NCBI GenBank assembly: GCA_033439265.1
Contig: JAVTVX010000024.1
Span: 3,100,001-3,164,000, forward strand
Direction: 5' to 3'
Source of the DNA: Dillenia suffruticosa
Taxonomy: Eukaryota; Streptophyta; Magnoliopsida; Dilleniales; Dilleniaceae
Length of the DNA: 64,000 nucleotides
Positions 11,377-23,800 of the stretch are shown here, in pieces (within the stretch, counting starts at the first letter, position 1; every line of letters starts with the position of its first letter). The notes below the pieces were generated by a model. It was not told where the DNA came from. It did not search any database and saw only the letters and a list, made by a program, of their open reading frames with translations. The position numbers and the translations under genes were made by a program.

Positions 11377-11550
11377 GGAGATTAAAAATTGGCTATAAAC
11401 GCCTTAATTGACTTAATATGTTATTGTTAAAATTACTTTGATCCATTTACCTATACCCAAACGTGTCCTTAGTTGAGAGGTAAGGAAAGAATGTCAAATG
11501 CGAGGTTCATGTAGACCATAGGACAAATCAACACCACAGGTCCAACAATT
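10775..11550 (+). repeat. UGT-upstream duplicated block, copy 2
   Basis: Second copy of the block at 7715-8235, on the other side of the glycosyltransferase gene and in the same orientation. It is more diverged and carries extra sequence at about 11375-11510, after a (GA)n(G)n tract. No glycosyltransferase follows it. A tandem duplication of the UGT locus with later loss of the second coding copy would explain this. Confidence 0.6.
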
Positions 11551-11603
11551 GATCAAAGCATTAATACATCATTTCGAGCCCCAATCAGCGAAGTGTGGAG
11601 AGA

Positions 11604-11780
11604 TGGAAATAGCACAAAAATGGCCCTTGATGTTTTCAATTCTCCTAGCTTTCCTCCTCGCGATTCACAGTAAAAGCACAAGCAGCTACGTTCTTGATAC
11701 TCTTTATTTCGAATGTTGCTCCAATCTTTGATCCATCAGTGTTTTCACTTATTTAACTTTTCGTTGTCGCAAGCACATTC
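11604..11780 (+). other. Possible signal-peptide exon, unidentified
   Basis: ATG at 11604 gives MEIAQKWPLMFSILLAFLLA followed by IH, a good secretory signal peptide. A GT (cacagtaaaag) follows at about 11671. Read through, the frame closes at 11731. A short cacattccctgatg segment between an AG and a gtgagt donor (about 11773-11790) could be a tiny exon, but no longer protein could be built. It may be a gene-head remnant like the one at 725. Family unknown. Confidence 0.25.
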
Positions 11781-11799
11781 CCTGATGGTGAGTACGCCT

Positions 11800-14700
11800 C
11801 CATTTCTTTAATGTCATGGCAGTTGACTTGTGCTTAGTGCCCTTCAAATACTGGGGTTTAGCAGGTTTGTCCACTTCCCCTTTCTCTCACCTGTGATTTC
11901 CGATTTCTCTGCTTCTTCTCCACTTCAAATTTCCCACTTTCAATTTAATATCAACCAGGAATTCCAATCTGGTGGATTGATTCTGCGGAGATGTGACAAT
12001 GAGGAAAAATCGGAGAGGAAGAGGAGGATAAAGGAAGGAGAAGACTGGTAATGTCAGAGGAGGATAAAAGGAGAAGATAAGAGTGCCAATAACCAACTTG
12101 AACCTTTGAACCCATCAAGGCTGATAAAAGTGTGAACATGAAACCATTACCAGAAATAATGAAAATCAAAGATCTTGAAACAGACCGTTTGTGATTGGAA
12201 AAGGTTGTGGATTTAAATTGTTAGGACATACTGCAAAAATTTACAAGCAGAAAAAAGGAGAGATGCTCCCAAACTATGGAAGTCACCTGGAGCCTAAAAA
12301 CCCTTGAGCTGGGATCAATGCCACAAATGAACCTTGACTGGTTGCTAATCAACTGGATCATATATCAATAGCACGTATGAAATTCTTCTTTCCCGGAGTC
12401 CAAAGATTCAACATTACAAAACAAGTAAAGAAAGAAACCATTGCCATATAATTTAAAGAATAATCAACCAGAGAAGTCGTTGCATCCAGATGAAACAAAC
12501 AGCAACTGAAATCAACATTGCTAATCTTTGTTCTTCCCCAAACACCAACATAGAAAAAGAGGACGGAGAGAGGGGGGGGGGGGAAGGAAAAGAGGGAATA
12601 TAATCCCTAATCAGGGCTTACCCTGGTACCTGTGTGTTCCTTCTTTTTTTATATATATTCTTTTTATATCAAAAAAAAAAAAAAATCCCTGCCCAAAGTT
12701 TGGGCTAACATAAAACATTCAAGTAGATATAGGAGAAGGCTCCACATCAAAATTTTCAGCAGCAGACATCTGCAATGAGGTTCCAGTGAGCAACTCATTT
12801 GTAAAAGTATAAAAACTCCAAAAAGACTAGATCAATGAAGGCAACAAAGTTGCTGAAGAAACTTTCCATGAACAGCTGCAGACTAGGGTTTGAGATTTTT
12901 GCCCTACAATGTATGAATGATTCTTTCCTGTGACAAAAATTAAAGAGAACACATTAGTTGAAACACACACAACATATAATTTCTTCTGGCAGCAACAAAA
13001 CAAACCAGAAGGAACCACCATCATTGACCAAAACTTGCAATCACATCATGCCATATAATTGAACAAACAACTCTTTTGGCCCAAGAAAACGAGACCAATT
13101 GCCTAGAATGCATATTCATACATTTGGGTTAACACCAGTCCACAAAATTGTTTAAATGGTCCCTATAACATGTATTAATGAGATTAGGTGCATTGTGTCC
13201 TATAACATGTTTCAACATTCTCACAATGATTAAAAGGATTCAAGTTGATCACAGTCCATGCATCAAACCAATAGACATTCCAAAATCTAAGAAGTATCCA
13301 GTGGAAAATTAATCTCACAATATTGTCATCTTCATCTTCTTCTACCAACAATGATCTACCGTTGTCTCAACAAATGTCTCTCTCACAGATTTTGGAGTTC
13401 ACCTTTTTTTTTAGGGGGGTTATATGGAATTGTTGGAGTTCGTTATTTTAAATATTATTATGCTATGTTAAAATTGCTTTATTTATATTAGTCTAATTTT
13501 ATTGCTACCAATTACAGCGAAACTCAACATCATTTTGGCAATCCCCCCCCCCCAAAAAAAAACCCCAAATTTAATCACTAAAATCTCTTTTTTCCTTCAA
13601 TGTTGCCATCTTGGTGTTAAATTAAATAGTTCAAGTTTTCCATACCAGATTGGTGAATTGGATTTTGGTTAGACACTTGGAGAAAAGCAAGAAAGAATGA
13701 AGTGGTACAATCAAACATAGTTGTTCTGGTTGAATTGGTTTATTCAGTTTGTGCTGGTGTCGGGATTTGGTTTGAATGAACATGTGTTGCTGGTCTGTTT
13801 TGTGTTGTTGAAGTTGGGAATGAAGAGTTGATGCTGCAAGAATTAATCAAGAGTATACAACTTTGCCAACATAACAGAGGACATGAAAATGATGCTAGGA
13901 TCAAATTTAGGTTCTGCTGGTATCTTTTGCAATAAATGGTATTTTAGGGTTACATGCTTTTAACATTAAAAAATTCTAAATTTCACACGGCATAGCAATG
14001 GAGGCACCTTAGTGAAAACAAGGTTGCATTACAGGCAGCAAAATGAAGTTTTTGAGGTACCAAAGACCAAAGTGCAGTCAAAAGGCAAAAGCTAGGAGCT
14101 TATTCGTAATTTACTCTAACTTAAAATAGCGTAGAATTTCATTCAGTGAAAGCAGCCTAGGCTGATAATTTGAGGCGGGGGATCATCATAAAAAAAGGAA
14201 AAGCTTGTTTAGAAGTTAAAAAGCTCCCTTTACAACAGTAACTTTCAGCCAAAAGAGCCAAAAATCGTACAGAGCAGGACACTGGATGGGATAGCAATAC
14301 ACACCTCCTAGCAGGGGGTGTGACACTTTATCCCCCCCCCCCCCCCCAAAAAAAAAGACAAAAAAGGAGGAAAGCAGTTCCTCACACATGATGAGCGGGA
14401 ATGGCCAGAGGAAAACATAGAGAACAGTAAAACTTTAAGATGAGAATTTGCTTGGACTTGATGTTTGCCATAACAAAATGAATGAACTGGAAAAATAAAA
14501 ACAGCAGTTTTTCGGAGAAAAATCGTTCTGTTGCCAACATGGTGAACCTGGTAAAAATGAGGCTACAGTTGCTATGATGACCACAAAGGCAGAAAAGGAA
14601 TGATATGTTAAAGCTCATTACGGATGGGATTTTTTTTTTTGGGGGGGGGGGTTTGGGGACTGGCTATGCGCCATTACAGGTGCTTCATCAGGATCCATGA

Positions 14701-15480
14701 GGGAAAAGGACTGTGTGGTCTTACTTGTAACTTGGATTGTAGCTGCTGAATTCAGTGCTTTTTCAATATAGAATGGGATCTGGAGATCAAACAATCATTT
14801 GTGGAGATTGATAACCAACTGTGATCAAGTTTATCAAAGAACCTCTCAGTCTCATCAGCAGCATGCTACAGGGAGTATGTTAAAGAAAGTTGGGACTGTA
14901 CAATTTCTTAAATCCATAGAGAGGCTAATGCGCATATAGACTTGCTAGTCAAATTATCTCACAGCATGCATATGGAGCTTGGTATTTCATGATGGTTCAC
15001 TTGACCCTCCAAAGACCGTTGCTATGCTGTTTCAAGATTTTGTAGGGTTTCTACTCCTAGGCCTTCTTAGTGTATATTAGGCTTTGCCATTCTCAACCCA
15101 AAAGAGGGATGATTCATTAATAACAAATTTTCATTTCTACATGTTAAGAAAGATGATAGCAAAACAATAAAAAAGTACATGTTTTTCTTGGTAATGATTT
15201 CAAGATATTTCGATTTTAGGGTTGGTTCAGTTATTAATAATTAAACAAATTTGATTATACGAAATAAACGGATCACAAAACTAATCAAAGCCTAAAAAGT
15301 GGCCATACCAATAACAATGTAAGAAAAAACCAAATCAAATAATAATAATAATAATAAAAATAGAACCAATCAAATAAAGATTCCATAGACAAGTATCATT
15401 AAAATTTTTGATATCTGAACAGAAAATAATCCTGAAATCACATTACTGTTTTTTTATCACGCTGCAGATGCACTAATCAG
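11800..15480. other. Intergenic region, no gene recognised
   Basis: About 3.7 kb with no reading frame that looks like a known protein. It contains several homopolymer runs at C/G-to-A/T boundaries (about 12572-12582 G, 13543-13553 C, 14332-14347 C, 14641-14650 G) and (AAT)n near 15340. No transposon ends were found. Confidence 0.5.
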
Positions 15481-15736
15481 AAAAAGAAATCAAGGTAAGG
15501 AAATAGCATATATTTATTAACAACACTATCTAGCAGTGTATAACAAGAAATCCAGATGTAGAAAATATAAAGACTTTATGCAAAAACCAGTCAGATTAAG
15601 CCACTAGACAAACATACTAAAGAAGTAAACATGGGTGACTAAAAAGGAACAGCGACACAAACACAAAGGAACAGCAGGGACTCATGAATAACATGTAGTA
15701 ACAGCTAAAAGAAATGGAAAAAGCAATCTTACTTCA

Positions 15737-17894
15737 TCAACGTCTACTGGTCTTTCCAAGGGATCGCTTCCCAGAAAACAAATGCTTGGGTTTCAAAGTA
15801 GGAATGGTTCTATCTGCATCACCACGGCGAGCATCCTTGTTCCGTACTTTTTGAGATTTTCTGACAAGCTTAATGGCCTTGACCTTTTGAGCAGAATCCT
15901 TGAAGCCTTGTCCAGGGACAACTTCACCTGGAGGTCGTGACCTTGACCTTGACCTTGACCTTGATCTCAGGCGCAATTTCTTGCTACTAGGCTGGTCAAC
16001 ATCCATATCCATAGCATCATCACCATCACTACCTCCTCTAGCAAGTGATCTCTCCCTCTTATGACCCTTTCTAGACAAAGACCTGCCACGAGCCCGATCA
16101 ATAGCCAAAGAAGGATCCAGTCCCAAAGCTGAAAGCTGTCTCCCCATCCTCTCGGTGGTGAATTTTTTATCCTTGTCAAACTTCCTAGGTACAGTCGGTC
16201 GGCTCTCTGCAGTACTTTTCTTAATCCTATGCTGCTGTATCAGAAGACTTTTCTTCCTTCTAATCTCAGCTAAAGCTTCTTGCTCTTCCGGGGTCAATCC
16301 CTCACCATCCATATCCTCATCATCTGCCTCCTCCTCTTGGCGAAGCCCTTCCTCTTGTTCCAACTCCTCTAACCTCTGTAAGATATCAGGATCCACAAAG
16401 TCAAAGACATTATGCCCATCAAGAATTTCAGGCATGATATCCTCCTTCCATTCCTCATTTGCTAGAATGTAATGCTTCTTCAAGCTAGCAGAATACACAC
16501 CAGCACCACCATTCTCATTCTCCAAATCCTTCTCTAGCTTTCTCTTTTCCTTCTCAGCTGCTTCCTTAGCTCTAGCTTCCAAAACCGCCTCGGGAATACA
16601 AGCAGGCCTTTCCTTGTCATCACGTGGCTTTGGCATTGCCACATGAAACCTATTCAAGCAATCATTAATTTTCTTTGACTTCATCTTCAACTCAACCCTC
16701 TGATTCAACAACCTCTCACAGGCTGCGTTCTTCACGGCAATCACACCATCGTCAGTCAAAGTACTCATTTTCAACAACACTCCCTCTTCATCTGTAGCCT
16801 CACCACCTTGCCCTATCACAGTTTTCATTGCTTCCTCTTTCATCTCCATAACCAACTTCATATCTTCCTCTGATAAATTCTCAAATGGCTGCAAATCCAT
16901 CTTATTACAGACAATAATAAGTGGCTTGTTCATAAACAAGGATTTGATACTGTGAAAAAGTGCTGCCTGCTGAGCAATGCTGTACCCACATGACCCTGAA
17001 ATATCCAAGAAAATGTCAAAATTCATATCAGATCCACACCCAAGTTCAAATCAGATCAAGTTAATTACAGTACTATGAAACACTATACCCTAAACTCAAA
17101 CAATTAAGGTGTTACAGACCTGAAATATCCAAGAAGAACAATATCGCTGCCCGCAAATGCGCCAAAGCTGTAATACTGCACATTTCAATAATGTTGCGAT
17201 CCTCAAATGGCCGGTCCAAAATCCCAGGTGTATCAATCACTTGATACCTCAAATACTTATAATCTGTGTGCCCCACAAACAGTGATTTTGTAGTAAAAGC
17301 ATATGGCTGCACATCCACATCGGCCCTAGTAATCTTGTTTATAAAAGAACTCTTCCCCACATTTGGATACCCACAAATCAATATCGTCCTAGTATTCGGA
17401 TCAATAGAAGGCAACCTAGCCATATGCTGTCTAACCTGTTCTAAATAAGCCAAACTAGGGCTGACCCGCTTAATCACGGTACACATACGCCCAAGTGCTG
17501 CAACTTTCAAGGTCTTACATCGGTACAATGAATCACCATACTTCAACAGCTTAACATAATCTTTGGAAATTTTACCAATGAGATTTCTGGCAGTGTTGAT
17601 CTGGCCAAGAGCAAGCTTGTAGTGGTCCTTGTTGTAGAGAACATGAAGAAGGTCACCATAAAACGGATGAATATCATCAAGCCTCGGAAATTCATCTATT
17701 ATCGTTGAGAGTTTCTCATGAAAATTCTGCTGGGTATACTTCACTTTCCTCATGTAAAATTGTCGAAGCCTCGAAATTGCATAGCCCTTGTGTACAACGG
17801 TCGGTGTTTGGCGTTGAGTCCTAGATAAAATTATGTCGATGAAGTCTTTCCCCGTAGGGACAACTGTAATTTTCTTAAAGTTGTACTGCACCAT
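15737..17894 (-). CDS. NOG1: Nucleolar GTP-binding protein 1 (677 aa, 2 coding exons)
   Basis: Coding exons are 17120-17894 and 15737-16995, split within the Gly codon of LDISG by a 124-bp GT-AG intron. NOG1 is an essential OBG/NOG-family GTPase that acts in the nucleolus and nucleus during pre-60S ribosome maturation. The N-terminal helical NOG1 domain covers about residues 1-160. The G domain then shows G1 GYPNVGKSS (175-183), switch Thr at 201-202, G3 DTPG (221-224) and G4 NKMD (289-292). An acidic Glu-rich helix sits in the middle. The basic C-terminal tail has an alternating Arg-Ser run and many Lys/Arg, as in nucleolar proteins. Length fits plant NOG1 (about 670). The MVQYNFKKI start matches the family. 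The frame is intact. Confidence 0.96.
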
Positions 17895-17919
17895 TTTCCC
17901 AGATTTATGAAATTTATTT

Positions 17920-18281
17920 CTGCAATTTAAGATTTACAAACATTAAATGTCCAGGCAAAACTGAAAATTTCTCTAGATTTATGAAAAATTATCTGCAATT
18001 ATAAGATTATAAGAAAAAAACATTAAATTTACAGTATAATAATATGGGAAAGCCCCAAACAATGATTCACACGAAAACGACTTTATAAGATCATCACCCG
18101 GAAAAATATAAATTGAAAGGAAATTCTCGTATCGGAAGCTAATCTGATGTAAACCCAGATTCAATTCGCAGAGAGAATCACCTCAATACTAGAGAACTCA
18201 AAACATAAACGAAATCCCAAACAAAAATATGCAACTCAACAGCCAATTATATCAAAGATGCAGAGAGAGAGAGAGAGAGAC
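17920..18281 (-). other. NOG1: Probable 5' UTR intron of NOG1
   Basis: On the minus strand a CAG/GTCTCT donor follows a pyrimidine-rich leader at 18282, and an attgcag acceptor at 17920 sits 25 bases before the ATG. Leader introns are common in plant housekeeping genes. This is inferred from the junctions only. Confidence 0.5.
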
Positions 18282-18314
18282 CTGGAGAAAAAGTTAGGTG
18301 GTGAGAGAAGAGTG

Positions 18315-18432
18315 TTGGGCGTTTAGGGTTTCGAGTGATGTTGAGTGCCTAGGGTTTAAGAGGCAGTTTGAAGAGACACCCCCGACCCAGCTGGGCCGGT
18401 TTAGCCGGACACGCTAAATTGCGGCCCAGCAA
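18315..18432 (-). promoter_or_regulatory. NOG1 promoter with telo boxes and site II (TGGGCC) elements
   Basis: Read on the minus strand there is a perfect telo box AAACCCTAAA (18322-18331) and a second AAACCCTAG (about 18350-18358). TGGGCC-type site II motifs lie at about 18386-18399 and 18423-18429. Telo box plus site II is the known signature of plant ribosomal-protein and ribosome-biogenesis promoters, where TCP-type factors drive growth-linked expression. This fits NOG1's job. Confidence 0.7.
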
Positions 18433-18439
18433 TAAATAA

Positions 18440-20880
18440 ATATACCAATAAATAATGAAGGCATTAACATAACACCAAAATTAGAATTCAAATTTTATAT
18501 ATAAAAAAATAAATATAAAAAAAATTTGTCTCATAAAATTTCGATGCAACTCAAATTAAATTTAAAATAATTACTGAATATAAGGGGGTTTATACCAAAA
18601 AGGAAATAATTCTTTGAAACTTTAAAATTTTCTAACCAAATCATATATAAATAAAATTTTTAAAATTTTTTCTTAAAATAAAGAGACAATAATTAAATAT
18701 TGTATACTATTCGATTTAAATGGAGTTCAATAGCTCCAATTTTGGACTTGCTAAAATTAGGTTGAATAAAGAGGTCCATTGTGCTTGTGCCTTCAATTTT
18801 TTTTTTATTAGATAGGGTCACGGAAATCACTTAAATATTCGTGCCGATGAAGGTTCAAATATGAATGTTTGATTAAGAGCTATTTACCACCCGAATGTTT
18901 TTACAAGAAATGTTCATATCCCTTCATTTTTCAAATTGAGCTATGTTTGATAATGTACCAGGTCACCTCAATGCTTAAATCTTTCCAAGATAAGAAATAT
19001 TATGTTTATTTTTCAAAAATTTTCATTTCATTAATCAAATTTCAAAGATGAACATTATGAATTTTGATAGACTCAAGTTTTCCCACATTGTCGTATGAAC
19101 AATAATATTTGGAAAAAAAAAAGATTTTTAATATATTTTTCCTATTTTAATTGCAAGGAAGGTCTTGATATTGGTGTATCTCATCTGAAAACCTCAAAAG
19201 CTTTGGATCTTTTGTTCTTTTAAGCCCTACTTGGATTCAAATAACTTTATATTTTTTTAGAGTTTATTGCGAAATACAAATTTCGTTGCTTAAAACCAAG
19301 AAAAAAATGTGAAGTTTATTTTTAATTTCATAAAATTATGAATTTTCAAATCACCAATAAAAAATAAAATTTGAAAAGGAACTCTACAAAAGTTTGTGAA
19401 GCACACCTACTTTACTTCTCGAGTACCATTGTATTCTAATTAACCTTAAAGAGAAGAAATCTAAAGGATAATTAAGTAAATAATCATATTTATAAATGAA
19501 TTTCACATTATATTTTTATTATTCTAAATATACAAATTCAATTGAATTCTAAATTTTTATTTTTGATTAAAAGTGTAAAAGTACATTTAACTTCATAGTT
19601 TAATCCATTTCAACCGATCAAGGGTCCAAATCTTCTGAGGTCCTTGCAGCATGATTAGGTGTCATTGTGCTTGTCCAATGACTTGATTTTTGTTTAACAA
19701 ATAGGGCTCTTTAGGTAAGAAATTTTTGGGTTTTTTATTTTATTTAATTTTATTTTTAAATATAAAGGAAACACAAACTCGAGAGTTTTAAGGGGAAGAA
19801 AACAAACTAGCCCATTGGCCGAAATTTCTAGGTTTTCATTAAAATTGTTTAGTGACATGCTTAAGAGAGAAGAAATGTGAAGGTAGAAGGCCAAAGTCCT
19901 AGCAGTTTTGAGTTACAATCACCCAACTCACCAACTCCAATTTTCATGCGACGCAAGCCAACATTATCTTAAATAAACAAAGTTTTGTCACATTTCAAGG
20001 TTTGTCATTAAAGGGTAAAATGCTGCGGGAGAACCTCCCCATTGCAATTTCAGGTTGCCAATGTAAATTTTACTGGGAGAAGTGTGCATCTCCGGCGCTT
20101 GCATGTCTGCTTAAATTAAGCATATGAACTCGAAATGTGCTAATCGAGAAATGTTAAGACAAGGATGGTACTTACACATGCTAGTTGCCATCAGTTGTTC
20201 TGAAGTGTACAACCCTCCCACCGATTGGGAGAGAATCTATACATTCCATCACGCGGCATACAACTCACAAAGTATAAAACTCTTGGTTTCATTTTCCAGA
20301 ATATTGATGGCTTTTAGATCTGATAGAAAGTAGAATACCTGCCACCAACCAGCTGAGAGAGCCCTGCAGTAGAAAATACTAGGCAGGTAAAAAGCCACCG
20401 TAAGCTTGGAGGATTGGCAATAACCTAATTTTACTCCGGTAACATACTGAAAGTGAAAAAAATAAATACAATGGCAACAATTTCTTCCCCTCTCCATAGA
20501 TACCCCATTAAACACTATGGCTGTATTGAATGAGGTTTTTTCTGACCTCATTCTGAGATAATGACGGCCAAATAATACAAACCCCTGCCAAATGCAAAAA
20601 TTCCACAGTTCCCATTATTGAGGTTACAAGAAAATGCAAGGACGCGTTTGGAGCGATGGGGAGTATATCAAAAGTATGGGATTTGATGAATTGGGGGAGA
20701 AAAAAATCAAATCGGAATTACTCAATGTGATGACATGCAGCTGCAATCATATGTGCTTGACCTTTTGGCCTTTGCTGCTAGTCTAATGAACAAAATTTGG
20801 CCCACCTAACAATTTGTGCTCCCATGGCTGCAATACATATGAAAGGGCCAGAAACTGCTCCAGCATAATACCACATTTCA
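18440..20880. other. AT-rich intergenic region between convergent-free gene ends
   Basis: It lies between the NOG1 promoter and the 3' end of the RNase H gene. No reading frame is convincing and no repeat with defined ends was seen. The last few hundred bases (about 20400-20880) are probably 3' UTR or terminator of the RNase H gene. Confidence 0.5.
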
Positions 20881-20882
20881 AA

Positions 20883-23800
20883 TTATTTATAGTGCTCCTC
20901 TTGAACTTCACCAGCTGCGACGGCAGAGAGATCAAAACATTTGGCTAAGCGTGAGAAAGAGTCATAATAAAGTTTAAGGGACTTACGGGCAAGATTCGTG
21001 GCCAAATTTGCTTGTTCATCAGCTTCAGAGTTCAATGCCTTTACGAGGTAAACAGTCCATCAGAACTTGTTAAGAAGCTGAATTTTGGTAAATGACAAAT
21101 CCCCCCCCTCCCACACAAAACCAGAAGAAAAAAAAAAACCAAAAAAAAAAAATATCTTTTCATCTTATCTTTGTCAAATCACCTCATTCATGGTATGCTT
21201 TGAAAATTATCAAGAGAGTTAATTAGCACATGAAATAGGAAAAGGGTCAATTGGAGATGTAAATTTTGCTATGTTTTAGGTGAACAAGTTTTATGTCTTC
21301 AGGTAGAATGAAGCTGGGCATTGCTCACAATTGTTAAGAGTTCACACTATTACCTTCCTCTGTTGTGTAAAAGGCAAAGAGATGTGGCAGTGGAAGCAGA
21401 ACTTGATTACAATATGTTTGTTAACAGATTTTGTAATAAAAAAAATAAATAGGGAGGTTTTTTTTGTCTACAACACTATAAAAGACATGACAGTATACCA
21501 AAGTCATACAGGATCAGCTGCGTGATCCCTCTGCTGTAAAATCTATGCATCATATCACATTTTAAATGATTTTGTCCAAAAATATATAAGTTTTGTATAC
21601 AATACTATTAACAAAATGACAGTCCGCTAGAGTCATATAGGATCAGCTGTACCATCCATCTGAAGTAAAATCTATGCATCTTATCTCCCATAAAGATCTA
21701 CTTGTGAAATTAAAAAAAAAAAAAAAAGGGAAAGAAAATAAGGTTCTATCACATGTACCCTTAAAACATGACTGATCTGAAAAGAGGAGAACCTATCCCT
21801 CAACGTTTTGGTAATCGCATACAGGTCAGACATGTGCTGGTGTTTGACCTTCCATTGACCCTGAACCTGTTTGCTAAAGCAATGTAAGTCCCAATGATGA
21901 TCATTGGAGAAAAACATTAACAGAATATATGAATCAAAGTTCAAAAGAACTTAACAAAATGCTTAACATACATTAGACCTCAAAAATTAGGCAAGCCAAC
22001 CTTTAAACCAGAGTATGACCATATTCACCTATTCAATAGCAATATATGTTCAGAAAATAATCTTGAGTCAATTTTGTCTTATTTTAAACTAGTTGCCCAG
22101 TTGAATTTGCAACATTTAAATACAAATTATCTTAAATATATTCATCATGCCCCCCTCAAAAAATAAAAAAATTCTACTTTCATCTAAGGGAATTCAACAC
22201 TACTAGACACACCTATGTGACTTAAAATGATCACAATGCACCTCAAAGGGGAGATGGCTATTTCAAAACATAGGACAACATCATCACCCATGGAAAGCAA
22301 GATGAAGATTCATAATCATAATCACATTCTTAAACAATACATACAAATATATGTATATCAAACAACAAAGCAAGACAGGACAAAAATTAACAGCAAACAC
22401 ATTACGGGAAGAAACAAACCTGCATACAAACAAGTTTTGAATCACCTTGGACACGAATATTTGTATACCCTTTTTGAAGGGCATATTTCAACCCTAAGAT
22501 CATAGCTCGATACTCCGCAGCATTACAAGTTGCTATGCCCAAACCTTCGCGTAGCCTACATATCTACCATATCTGGGTTAAATGTAAGGAGTCTGTACAG
22601 AAACAGTGATGAAAGATATAGTACATACCAAACTCCCATCATCAGCTCGAAGCACAGCTCCTGCGCCAGCTTGTCCAGGATTTCCTTTTGAAGCACCATC
22701 AAAATTGAGGGTGCAGGAGCGCTGCACAGAAAATTTTAGATCAGGGCCCCATATTGCATCCAAATATTGAAAGCTCAAAAGCTTCCACTCTTTCAGATTG
22801 CACAATCAGAGGTAATCCCATTCACAAGAAGAATGCATATCCAGGCACTGCATTATCAGCTATTAAAGGAAATTTTGTTTAGTAGGCCACTAGTGAATAT
22901 GACAAATGGAATGGAAGACAAAAATGCAAAACCAACTTTGGTGATATTTGCAGAAATTGACGTAAGAACTTACAGAGCTTGATGCTCCTTGAACATCTAA
23001 ACTGGGATCTACTTTGTAATGCTTTCTTGCAGGATCAGTGGACGAAGATATTGATCCAACTATTTCCTGCGCAGCAATGGTTTTGGCAAAACAAGACCAC
23101 AAAAAAGTCAGGCCAAGCCACCCCATCCAATGCAAGGAAATATAACACTCAAACGTAACAAGTCTGATGCACATAATGCATAGCAAATACCATATCATAA
23201 ATTGCCAGAACGCATCATTACACAGATATATAAATGCATAATTCTTGCAGTATGTAGATATAGGCCCTAAATCATGACCTAAGTTTAGGGTATGATCTAA
23301 AAGGCTAGCACATCCAACTAATGAGTTGAACTGCTGAACGTCACTAAATGCAATTGTCAAGAAGTTGTTGCGAAATCATCTCTTCCATTTCTCTTCCAAG
23401 ACAATGCTTCAATCAAACTCACCCTCAACCCCAAGCCACAATGCATTTTATGGAAATATTGTGAAAATGATATAAAGCACCCTTGTTTTATGCATTAAAA
23501 ACAATCAATATATCTTGATATAAGTTTTGATATAAGATTGTACATGCATGTAACTGTTTGCTAGGCAATACAGAAACCATAGATGATATAGAAAAGTGCG
23601 TACTTATTTATCCCGAAACGCAAAAGAAAAATGTCTTAATTTAAGCAATACTAATAAAATATATTTGGTCACTTGTACTTGAAATTTGATGTTTCATTGA
23701 ATGTTTTGTATTTATGAGCATTTCTGTCAAATGAATATGGAAATGCTGCCGGAGAGAATAGTTCCTTTTTGTTTTTCATCCCTCAAGTTTGAATCAGAAC

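Noticed and set aside
16155-16472. Plus-strand frame of 105 residues
   Set aside because: Antisense shadow of the acidic region of NOG1; Ser/Leu-rich as expected from reversed Glu codons.
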